The notes beneath the pieces are model-generated. The model was given only the letters and a program-made list of their open reading frames with translations. It ran no database searches and was not told where the DNA came from. From NCBI GenBank assembly GCA_949130485.1, contig OX422189.1, positions 3,233,720 to 3,297,719 of the forward strand: DNA of 64,000 nucleotides, in the 5' to 3' direction. This stretch comes from Agelas oroides (taxonomy: Eukaryota > Porifera > Demospongiae > Agelasida > Agelasidae). Within the stretch, counting starts at the first letter, position 1. Every line of letters begins with the position of its first letter. Below are positions 31,243-42,446 of the stretch, piece by piece. The position numbers and the translations under genes were made by a program.

Positions 31243-32309
31243 CTAAAGAAAATGCAGGATACAGATGTTCAACAATCAGTTCTGCTGCTACACAATAATT
31301 GAGTGCCACATCCTCTGATCAGGTCTCTAAGTGGTTTTCACTATCACCATAGTGGTAGCTAGCTACTTTGCCACCGTGGAGTAGTCTTGCAAGCCAGACC
31401 CTTTCTGTTCCTCAGCACCAATTGCTTTCAGTATAGGCACTGGGAAGAAGGCTCTGGAGACTTAGGATCACTTATGTGAATGTCTATAATGTACTTATAG
31501 AAATAAGATGCACACAATCATTCATTGGTCATACCTACTAGATGCTGCTGCCACTGCTGTTTGCCAAACTACTTGTACTGTTTGAGTGGTGATCACACTT
31601 GGTTTCCAGTGCATCTCAGGCAATCACAGGTCCATGGAAGTATTGATTAGCTTCTATCATGGTATTAAAGCTATCTAAACATGTGCTCAGTTGAGCTTCC
31701 GGCGCGTACCTGCTATGAATAATGTTATAATCTAACAAATGGCATATAGCAGCAAGGATAAGTGTGGGACTACCTGAGAATTGCCGACTAGTTCAAGTTC
31801 TTTCTTTGAGAACAATAAGTAGTGAGTGCAATACCCAGTAATTTATGCTGTTCATTTACGTTTGAATCGCTGTAATAGCTTCAGCCGTTATCGTGCTATC
31901 GTGGCGGAAGGTAGTCAGAAAGTCAGAAGATAGACAATTTGTCCGTTTTAGTGACTTGCCGGTCTGGTACTTTAGCGATGCTTTCCAGCAAAGTTAATGG
32001 TCCTGTTGCCCATGGAAGCACTCGATAATGCCTGATATGGCTCATGGAGGCCGTTGACTAATCTAATGCAGACATTTCGAGTGTGTCATTTGTGCACTTT
32101 TAATGTGGCTGCCATTTTTTTTCGGGGTCATCCCTACATATGGCGTACTACCGTATGCCATGATATTAGACCATTCCATGACTCAAGCCTTGTACATTCA
32201 AATATCCACAAAAACTGACTGAGTAAGGCATCAAGGAGAGCACACAGGGACCAATGTCACCATATACCTTGCTTTTCTAGGTGTGTATGGGGGCTGGATA
32301 GTTACTTAC

Positions 32310-35300
32310 TGTAGTGTTTCCAAGCTCTGGTTCACTCTCAGAGCATCAGCCAGTGCAGTAGCTCCAGAATCTCCAATTCTATTCTGCTCAAGACTGTGGA
32401 AGAGTGAGTAGATTATGCAGTGTGGCTTTGTGTTAATGTCAGTAATTGACTATGGTGATAAAATTCCAAAGCCAGAACAATAGCTCAAAATTCAACAGGC
32501 TTTATTCAAAAGCTCATATAATTAGTTTAAATCACAGGCAACTCAATTTTGTAGCGAGGCTCTGAGTTAGCAGTATGTAATGTGGAACTAGCTACCAACA
32601 TGGGCTTCAATTAGATACTAGACCATTCCATGACTGAAGCCTTGTATATTCAAATATCTGTCTGAGAAATTGGGTTACAGGCATTGTTGCTGTTGCCATA
32701 GCAACAATTTATAACTAAATTTGTTCCAATGGGCTCTACTGGCATTATTGTTGCCATAGGACCAGAACATGAGTTGACTCATTAGCTATTAGTGCATTTC
32801 TGCTGCTAGTGTACTGACAACCCAATGCATGAATGTAACTTCAGTTGATTGATTTTAAGGAGATCACACAGGGACCAATGTCACCTAGGCCAACCATATA
32901 CCTTGCTTTTTTAGGTTAGTATGGAGCTCAACTAGTTACTTACTTCAGTGTTTTCAAGCTCTGGTTCACTCTCAAAGCATCAGCCAGTGCAGTGGCTCCA
33001 GATTCTCCAATTCTATTCTGTTCAAGACTGTGGAAGAGTGAGTAGATAGTGCAATACATAACACATAGCAGTACTTTATGGAGTGTAAAATTTGGTGCAC
33101 AAGTAGTGCTTCTGACAATAGGGCATTATGTAAAATTTAGTATTAACACAATGCACTGGCATCGTTCATGCTGCTGTGACATGACCTTCAGCCAATCAGG
33201 TGGCAGGTTTACTGTGTTGCTGAGTCATTCAAACACTCAAGCAGTCGAGTATGGGGTGCCATATGTCAAAAGATAATGAGTATCAAGATATATGTTCCGC
33301 GCAATCTCAAGATTGCGTTGCGCATTCTCAGAATCCCAAGATTGCACACTACAGTTGTGCAATCTCGAGATTGTGCAATACATTTGCACTATCTCAAGAT
33401 TGTGCACTGTAGTATGCAATCTCTTTTACCCCGACGCGCACATGCAGAAACCATCTCGTGGTTGTGAGAGAAGTTACTAAAAAATGGCGACTTTGTGTAG
33501 TGTTGATTCTATATCTTGTAAAATAGCAGAGTTCAGGCAATGATGGTTTGGCTTAGCTTGGTTGAAAAAACAAACCTGCCTTACTCAGGATATAGTCAGT
33601 AGACCTGCTAGTAAAGTCTGAATAAGCTACAACAGTGGAAACACGGGTACCCGCTGCAGTGTACCTGAAAATGACCACTAATACACGCAAAAGTTGGCTG
33701 ACAGTTTCAGCGGAGGTATGTTTCAACTGTCGCTGACACAATTAGACACTTAATTGAACCAGTAGCGAGTGGCATATAAGCTCAGTCATTTGAAAGTAGA
33801 TTGGTTATTTTTTCATAGTATATGTGCTGCACATCGTTTCATGAGTAGGAAGTCATCCACCTTTAGTTTTCACGCACGTTGTTGTTTACACAATACTAAT
33901 TAGTGTGGCCATGGCTTTCAGTCATTAAGGATATTAAGTGTGGTGCATAAAACATTCTTGCCAAGTTTCATTCACAAAGCAGTATGTCTAAGGAATCAAT
34001 AAGCAACCTAGTATTTTGTACTGTCTTGGCAAGAGCTCCTATGCCTTATTATACTTGACTGATTGATTTCAAGGAGATTGCATGGAATCTCCAATTACAT
34101 TTCCCCTCAGACTATGAAAGATTGCATAGATAGTGCATTATGTGGGTGTGGCTTTGTATTAATGTCAAGTGACAATTATAATGGTGATAAAATTTCACAG
34201 ACAATACTGTAAAGTTTCTTATATAGGCGCCACCCCAATGTAAGCACCTCCTGGGGCATATCGTAATTTTTTCTGTTCCAATTGTAAGCACCCTTGGGCT
34301 TTGGAATGAATTTTCTAAACTGTTGGAACGGAAGTCACACGTCCACTTACACGTGTACGCTGAGCTCAAGCGAGATAGTGTCCATGACAGACTACTTCAG
34401 CGGTGCAAAGGACTTAGTCGCTGCTTCCTTCAGATCCACGGAACGAGAGAAGAAGACCGTCAAGTGACTTCTGTGGAGACCCACTGGGAAAGGACGTACC
34501 CGTTGGAAAGCGATGGCTGGGCGCAAGGATGAGGAGAACTTCCAGGTGGCACCTCAGGTCAAACTCTGTGGTGTCTGGTACATGTATTTGCTGATGGTGA
34601 GGAGCCTACTAGTGTCAAGTCCATTCGATGCCAGTACATCGTGAAGCAAAAGCAGCTTGTTGTCCTGCACACCAGACACTATACGTAGTTTGTCCCACTG
34701 ATGATATTCAACGAAAGAACGTCCAGTGGTGGTTGAAGAGAGCTTTTGTAACAGTTACTACGAACAGAGCAACTCCAATCAACAACTTCACACGTGCGGC
34801 CCGGCTGTCCTTTTACAGTCTAATACATGTGCTAGGTGCCACTTCAAGTAACCACGAATATATCCCTCCTGTTCTAATAGGTGCCACTCCAATTAAAGCA
34901 CTCTTTTACCATGTATACATCATTCCTGTTCTAATAAGAAGCGTCTTCTGGTGCTGGAATTATTTTTGAGAGGCGCTTCTATTAGAAACTTTATGGTACC
35001 TCAAAAATGAAGAAATGTTAAGCTCATATGTATCACAGTAACTCAACATGAGTTTATTTCCTCATTTTGTAGCTGAGCTCCAAGTTAGCAGTATGTAATG
35101 TGGAACTAGCTTTTTACTAGTTACTCACTTCAGTGTTTTCAAGCACTGGTTCACTCTCAAAGCATCAGCCAGTGCAGTAGCTCCAGAATCTCGAATTCCA
35201 TTCACTCCAAGACTGTGGAAGAGAGTACTCCAGAATCAGTACAAGTAGTGCTTGTTACAATAGGGCATTATGTAGAAGTGGCTTCCTGTTAATTGCTTAT

Positions 35301-35815
35301 ATGATTGTGATAATACCCAAAATTACTGTCGTGTTCAATTTATCTCAACACAATTATTGAGGAACATGTGGAGTAACAGCGTAGCGAACCACATTAGCAC
35401 TTGGCTTTGTTCCTCAGTCCAGGAATGACTGGGGAACGTGGTTCTTGCACCAACCGAGAGCATAATCTCTCTTGAATAAGAATAACCCCCTCTAAACAGG
35501 TTATAGTGCACACACACCCGTGACCAAGCGCTTCCAAGACCCCAACCACATACCAATTGTCGACCACCCGTACGTATTACCAACTGCACATACATTTTTG
35601 TATTATCGATTGTCGACCAGTGGCAAGATTCCAGACTGTAATAAATACAACTTGAGGGAAGGTTTCTTTCCTCATTCTGTAGCTTAATTGGTTCTCAGCT
35701 CCAAGTTAGCAGTACGTAATGTGGAACTTACTTCAGTGTTTTCAAGCTCTGGTTCACTCTCAGAGCATCAGCCAGTGCAGTAGCTCCAGATTCTCCAATT
35801 CTATTCCATTCAAGA
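32310..35815 (-). CDS. NLR-2 LRR exons 21-24 (four A-type units)
   Basis: Four 84-bp exons, each one LRR: 35732-35815, 35129-35212, 32944-33027 and 32310-32393. All are A type, reading L-E-x-N-x-IG-x-SGATALADALRVNQSLKTLK or close. Each has acceptor (G)TAG or CAG and donor GTAAGT or GTGAGT, phase 2 on both sides, so any exon can be skipped or duplicated without breaking the frame. Together they form the C-terminal blades of the predicted ligand-sensing solenoid. They are very similar to each other, which suggests recent local duplication. Confidence 0.85.
33286..33425. repeat. Cluster of CAATCTC-AGATTG palindromes
   Basis: Four short inverted repeats in about 140 bp: GCAATCTCAAGATTGC, a half site CCCAAGATTGCACAC, GTGCAATCTCGAGATTGTGC and GCACTATCTCAAGATTGTGC. 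It lies in the intron between LRR exons 22 and 23 and does not match the neighbouring duplicated blocks. Confidence 0.75.
34207..34996. mobile_element. TA-flanked DNA transposon remnant, copy 1
   Basis: 790 bp between TA dinucleotides, ends CTGTAAAGTTTCTTATATAG and (inward from the right) CCATAAAGTTTCTAATAGAA. It holds a broken plus-strand frame starting MTDYFSG at 34384. The same element lies at 38340-39049, at the equivalent place in a duplicated block, so it was carried along by block duplication. Confidence 0.8.
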
Positions 35816-35990
35816 CTGCGGAAGAGTGCATTATGTGGGTGTGTCTTCATGTTAATGCCAATTGACTATGTTGATAAAATTCCACAGCACAAGACCTCAA
35901 TGGAGAGCTGTTAAGCTCATACATTACCCAAAACCCCTTTGGTCAAATGTCGAAATCATTTGTGTAAAAAAGTTTGGATAAGTGAATTAT

Positions 35991-36564
35991 GAATCACCCC
36001 TGAACACCAACACATTGCTCCAACCATGCAGTTATGATCTATCCTCTACTAGTCGTGGCCATGCTAAGTTACTTTAAGGTGCTGATTTTGAGCTACCAAA
36101 GCAAGATGTCCACTGTCAGTAGTTTTACCTGTTGCAAGTATCGCCACCAGAAACCAGTGAATTAAGCGTATAGTTGATTTCTTTCATAGAAAACTTCCAC
36201 CAATTGCTAGAAAATCATTTTTTGTGGAAAAATTCTTTTGCAAATTGCATTAACCCAGTACACCACACCACTACTGGCATGTGAACATGACTCAAAACTG
36301 ACTAGTACATTGGCTATGTGACATCAGAGGCTACCGTGTACACGTACAGGAAGGTTCGGTAAACAGCGCAACATCCTCCGTCCCTAGTCTCATAAGACTG
36401 GTTTCTGGTGGCGATACTTGCAACAGGTAAAACCACTGACAGTGGACATCTTGCTTTGGTAGCTCAAAATCAGCACCTTAAAGTAACTTAGCATGGCCAC
36501 GACTAGTAGAGGATAGATCATAACTGCATGGTTGGAGCAATGTGTTGGTGTTCAGGGGTGATTC
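35991..36564. mobile_element. Long foldback structure (167-bp arms)
   Basis: 35991-36157 and 36398-36564 are nearly perfect reverse complements (GAATCACCCC...AAACCAG / CTGGTTT...GGGGTGATTC). The outer flanks read TTAT and TATA. The 240-bp loop resembles the host sequence at 41.6-41.8 kb, so the arms appear to have entered separately or by inverted duplication around host DNA. Confidence 0.85.
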
Positions 36565-37178
36565 TATAGCATAGCATCACTGGCCAGGTCCACAAGAGTA
36601 AAACAAGCAACTGAGGTACCAGTTACTTTAGTGCAGCTGTCATCACATCACATTCAACAAACTACATAGACTTGGTTAAGTAATTGTGCTTGTCTAAGAC
36701 TGTACTCTGAACCAGTTGCCATGTTCTGGACCAAGCTAGCAGGTTAGGCAGTTTGCGGCAGGCTTTTCTATTCGTTGCTTAGTAGGGAAACTTGTTTTTC
36801 ACTGTAAATTTGCAGTTCAGCTGTCATAGCTAGGACACAGACACTGAAGATTATGATGTCATTTGCTACATTCAGTATCCAGATAATTGAGGTCTGAATA
36901 CCCAAGGGTGCACTGAATTTTAGTTTGTATCATAGCCCAGTCAACAGGAGATTATATCACTCATTTTGTCGCCTGGCTACACGTTTGTGGAACTAGCTAT
37001 ATTTTATTGCAGTGTTTTCAACATGGGTCTACAATTACATGGAATATAAAGAAATTGCTATTCTACTGGTATCTCCACTACATCACAGTATGTCTCCCTA
37101 GTCCAAGGAGATCATAGCCAATGGCATATTGTTCAATGCTCACTTTCCTGATAGCAAGACACTCAATTTGCAACTCAC

Positions 37179-39501
37179 TTCAGTTCTTCCAGTGACTTGT
37201 TATGTTCCAGTGCTGTGGCCAGAGCTTTGGCTCCAGTGTCAGTCAGTTGATTGCCTGTGAGGCTGTAGTGGGATACAACCAGACACAAGCACATCACAAC
37301 AAACAAATAACCATGTTTCTGTTACCATGGTAATGATAACTCCTCATCACCAGAGCAGTCACTGATACTGGTATGGGCTTCAACTGACATTTCATGTGAT
37401 CAAAACTAAACCTCCCACAAATCATAGTTTATGCAATGTGGCTAGACAATTGGCATTGTTATTGCCATAGCAACAGAGCATGGCTTTGCCACATTATTAG
37501 TACATAGAAATCCCACATTTTCTGCTGCTACTGTACTGACAATTCAACGGTGCTGGTATACTCGGGTCTATTAAGGCATGTCTGCACAGTGCAATGCATG
37601 CATTAAATCACACCCAATACGTAGTTAATTGGAAGTGCAGAGTTGCCTAGATTCCAACTTTGCGGGAAAACTGGCCATTTGTGTTCATGACATGCAATTC
37701 TCATTCTGGTGCTACTTTGCAGTCTGAGAACGAGTCTGTGAGCTGAAAGCATTGGAAAATGACTTGTTGCGAGGCGGATGGTTTGAACACATGAAGTACG
37801 TAGGTTGAATCAACCATTGGCCCAGGTGGAATAATAGCAGTAGCTTGAATTAAAATTTATGCTCCAATTTATGTGCTCAAAAGGTCTATTTAGAGCACGA
37901 CTCGCCTTAAAATAGTTCTGGCAGCTGCTATATAACAGCAGCAACTTCACCTCAGTCATTTGAAAGTAGATTAGTTATTTTTTCATAGTATATGTGCTGC
38001 GCATCGTTGCATGAGTAGGAAGTCATCCACCTTTAGTTTTCACACATGTTGTTGTTTACACAATACTAATTAGTGTGGGCATGGCTATCAGTCATTAAGG
38101 ATATTAAAACATTCTCACCAAGTTTCATTCACAAAACAGTATGTCTAAGGAATCAATGAGCAATTTAGTATTTAGTACTTAATATACTTGACTGATTGCT
38201 TTCAAGGAGATTGCATGGAATCTCCAATTACATTTCCCCTCACACTACGAAAGATTGCATAGGTGGTGCATTATGTGGGTGTGGCTTTGTATTAATGTCA
38301 AGTGACAATCATAATGGTGATCAAATTTCACAGACAATACCATAAAGTTTCCAATATAGGTGCCACCCCAATGTAAGCACCCCCTGGGGCATATCGTAAT
38401 TTTTCTGTTCCAATTGTAAGCATGCACCCTTGGGCTTTGGAATGAATTTTCTAAACTGTTGGAACGGAAGTCGTACGTCCACTTACACGCGTGTGCTGAG
38501 CACAAGCAAGATGGTGTCCCTGACAGACTACTTCAGCGGTGTTAGTACAAAGGACTATGTCACTGCTTCCTTCAGATCCATGGAACAAGAGAAGAAGACT
38601 GTCAAGCGACCTGTGGGGAGACCCACTGGGAAAGTGCCTGCTGGAAAGTGATGGCCAGCCGACGATGAAGAGAACTACCTGGTGGCATCTGTACATCTAC
38701 CTGCTGATGGTGAGGAGCCCACTAGAGTCAAGGCCAGTACATCGTGAAGCAAAAGCAGCATGTTGTCCTGCACACCAGACACTACGGAGTTTGTCCCACT
38801 GATGATATTCCGGAAAGAATGTCCAGCGGTGGTTTAAGAGCTTTTGTAACAGTTACTATGAACAGAGCAACTCCAATCAACAACTTCACATGTGCGGCCT
38901 GACTGTCCTTTTACGGTCTAATACATGTGCTAGGTGCCACTCCAAGTAAAGCGCCCTTTTACCATGTGTATACCATTCCCGTTCTAATAAGAAGCGCCTT
39001 CTAGCGCTGGAAGTATTTTTGAGGGGTACCTATATTAGAAACTTTATGGTACCTCAAAAATGAAGAAATGTTAAGCTCATATGTATCAGAGTAACTCAAC
39101 ATAAGTTCATTTTGTAGCTTAATTGGCTCTGAGCTCCAAGTTAGTAGTATGCAATGTGGAACTAGCTTTTTACTAGTTACTATAACAGACCAGCCTCGAC
39201 ACACAATAGATCAGGAAGAATGAGTATCTAAGTGAACAATCGAGGGGACCTAGCCCAACATAACAATACGGCTTATATATAGTCCTGCACAACAACAATG
39301 CGGTCACATTGTCTATCATACATAAACCATTGTCTAGTAGCGCCAGGTATACACCTAAAGAGTCAGCTATTACATAAACATAAACACAAAACAGTCCAGT
39401 TCACCACAGTTACTTACTTCAGTGTTTCCAAGCTCTGGTTCACTCTGAGAGCATCAGCCAGTGCAGTAGCTCCAGAATCTTCAATTCTATTCCATTCAAG
39501 A
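37179..39501 (-). CDS. NLR-2 LRR exons 19-20
   Basis: 39418-39501 is an A-type LRR (ends VNQSLETLK) and 37179-37262 is a B-type LRR (TDTGAKALATALEHNKSLEELK-like). Both are 84 bp with intact splice sites. A truncated A-type fragment without an acceptor side lies near 37011-37030. Confidence 0.8.
38340..39049. mobile_element. TA-flanked DNA transposon remnant, copy 2
   Basis: 710 bp, ends CCATAAAGTTTCCAATATAG and CCATAAAGTTTCTAATATAG (inward). The plus-strand frame at 38512-38651 starts MVSLTDYFSG and contains KRPVGRPTGK, matching the basic AT-hook-like stretch of the 1002-1733 element. The frame stops after about 46 codons; WPADDEENYLVASVHL follows in frame after the stop. Confidence 0.8.
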
Positions 39502-40135
39502 CTGTGGAAGAGAATACTCCAGAATCAGTACAAGTAGTGCTTGTTACAATAGGGCATTATGTAGGAGTGGCTTCCTGTTAATTGCTTATATGATTGTGAT
39601 AATACTCAAAATTTCTACTGTTGTGTTCATATTATCTCAACACTTTACTGAGGAGCATGTTGAGTAGCAGTGTATGTAGTGAGTGCTGTTTTTGTCAGGT
39701 TTTCGCACAGTAAGAACAAAACTTGACTGTAATCAGAAGGTACTGCCCTTTTCAGCTCACTTAGAACACTCACAAATTCAAAAACCGTGGGAAACAGGAA
39801 GTCTAGTCTCAAACCCCTAATGGGGGGGGGGTCTGGGTTCGAGACTACAGGAAGTTACGAATAATTGCATTTTTGTTTTCATACTGTCTCTAGCCATGTA
39901 TGCCATCATGTGACAATGGTATTTTGAAACTGAGGCTATAGCATCATTCCCAGGTCTTAATTCAGCTTTGTTGCTCCCAGTAGAGTCTCGGTCATTACTC
40001 TTAAAAGTCAGCCTTGTACTGGGCTATAATCATTCATTCCCAAGCTCCCCTGCCACTGTAACAATCCTCTTTGCTTTGTATAGTGGGGAGCATGGGAATA
40101 AGGCCTGTATACTATAGGACAACACTAACAATGCA

Positions 40136-40155
40136 AAAAAAAAAAAAAAAAAAAA
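40136..40155. repeat. A20 homopolymer
   Basis: A run of about 20 A at the left edge of the coding fragment 40160-40560. It is on the wrong side to be that fragment's poly(A) tail. Confidence 0.85.
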
Positions 40156-40159
40156 GGAA

Positions 40160-40560
40160 TGCACGATGTACAATGGCCATGAGTGCCTCAACAGTTCACT
40201 AAGTTTTTTCAGAGTGTCTCCTTTCTGCTGGTCATACTCCTGCTTTGTTATTGCACCATCCCCAAAAAGGGAATGTAACTCCTTAAGTTGTCCAATGTAC
40301 TGACTACGCAGATGAACACATTTGCCTGGTGAGATTCCTTGGGGAATGTCAGGGGTCTCTGCGGCTTTTTTTTTTCAGGTGTGGGGTATGTTTGCAGTTA
40401 AATGCCTTCATAACACCTTCTGCAATTCCACTAAGTGCTTCAACTAACTTGGATTTCCTTTCTGGCTTTTTCTTCCCACCTCCACCGAACATCGGGCAAT
40501 TTGGAGGGTTTTCATAATCTCTGTGTGTCCCAAGTTGAAGCATCTCACTATCATTCATTC
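40160..40560 (-). pseudogene. Frameshifted gene fragment with a C-terminal SHOCT-like segment
   Basis: Minus strand. Starts NDSEMLQLGTHRDYENPPNC and FGGGGKKKPERKSKLVEALS, then shifts frame at a run of A, then reads ISPGKCVHLRSQYIGQLKEL and LFGDGAITKQEYDQQKGDTL. The last part resembles short SHOCT-type helical segments (L...L...G-x-I-T/S-x-x-E-Y/F-x-x-x-K). It lies inside an NLR-2 intron in the same orientation as the gene, where an LRR exon has lost its donor half. Origin unknown. Confidence 0.5.
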
Positions 40561-42446
40561 CATTTAAGACTCAGTTTGAAGCCAGGCCCTAAGTTAGCAC
40601 TATGTACTGTGGAACTTGCTACCGATATGGGCATCAATTGGATGTTAGACATTTCATAAGTGCATGACTCAAGCCTTCTACATTCATGTCTGATTATGGT
40701 GGCTGACCAATGGGTTGCAGGCATTGTTGTTGTTTCCATAACAACAAAACATGGTTTTATAAATACATTTGTGCCAATGGAATAAAGAAGTTGCTATTCT
40801 ACTGGTATCTCCATTACATCACTGTATGTCTCCCTAGTCCAAGGAGATCATAACCAATGATTCATGCATATTGTTCAACGCTCACTTTTCCTAGCAACAG
40901 AACATGGGTTTGCCAAATTATTAAGTATACAGAAACCCACATTCCTGCTGCTACTGTACTGACAAGTCAATGGTGCTGGTATAACTTGATTGAATTCAAG
41001 GAGATTGCACGGAATCTCCAATCATATTTCTTCCAAGACTACAGAAGACCACATAGATACTGCATTATGTGGGTGTGGCTTTGTGTTAATGTAAAATAGC
41101 TATCATAATGACACCAGTAATAACATTCCACAGCACAAACAAAGAAATGTTGATATGTATCACAGACTCAACATGAGTTTATTTCCTCATTTTGTAGCTT
41201 TATTGGTTCTGAGCTCCAAGTTAGCAGTATGTAATGTGGAACTAGCTTTTTACTAGTACCCGACTACAAGTACATATCTGAGAGCGAGTTTCTTAACAGT
41301 CAAGCGGAGCACTCGCAATCTTGTGTAACATCTGGGGTCTTGCCTAGAAATGGAGCGCTCGATGATGAAGTCTAGTGTGTTATTTGAATGCGGACCCCTC
41401 CCCCTATGTCCATCTCACGTCCACCTGACATCGTTCATGTGATAAGTGTTCCCAGGCCTTCCCTGTTTTTCACCACTCATGTATTATACTGAACGCAAAC
41501 TGAACAACAAAAGCATTGGAGGCCTGGGAACGAGGCTAATTCGAAACTCCTTTGGACAAATGTCAAAATCTTTCGGGAAAAGTTCAGATAAATGAAGTAT
41601 GGTACCGTATAGAGGGTTTCTTTCATGAGAGCAAATTGCTAAAAAAATATATGTGGAAAACTTATTTTGCAAATTGTGTGAACCCATTTCACCACACCAC
41701 TACTGGCTGTGAACATGACTTAAACTGACTAGTACAGCCTACATTGGCTACGTGGCATCAGGAAGGTTGGATAAACGGCTTTTACCAATTCTGTCCTGCC
41801 GGTGAGAGGGGGCAACATCCACCATCCCTAGTCAGGTTAGGCAGGTTCTGGCAGGCTTTATCATTCATCACTTAGTAGACAAACTTGTTTTTTCACTGTA
41901 AGTTCAGCTGTCATAGCTAGGACACGGACACTGAAGATTATGATGTCATTTGCTACATTTGGTATAATCAAGGTCTGAGTAACTGAGGACATGCACACTG
42001 TAAATATTAGCCAACATGAGATTATATCACTCATTTTGTAACCTGGCTACAAGTTTGTGAAAAGCTATATTTTACTGCAGTGTTTTCAAGCTTTGCTTCA
42101 CTCTCAGAGCATCAGCTTGTGCAGAGGCTCCAAATCAATTCCATACTGATACGGGCATCAATTGGATGTTAGACATTTCGTGAGGCCACGACACAAACCT
42201 TCTACATTCAAATAACCTCAAAAGTGTCTGATTACAGTGACTGACCAATGGGTTGCAGGCATTGTTGTCGGTGCCATAGCAACACCACATGGTTTTATAT
42301 TTGCATTTGTACCAATGGAATAAAGAAATTGCTATTCTACTGGTATCTCCATTACATCACTGTATGTCTCCCTAGTCCAAGGAGATCATAGCCAATGGCT
42401 CAACACTCACTTTTCCTGATAGCAAGACATTCAGTATGTAACTCAC

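Noticed and set aside
40136-40560. Processed retrocopy with a poly(A) tail
   Set aside because: The A20 run is on the plus strand at the 3' side of a minus-strand fragment, so it reads as poly(T) in the coding sense and cannot be its tail.
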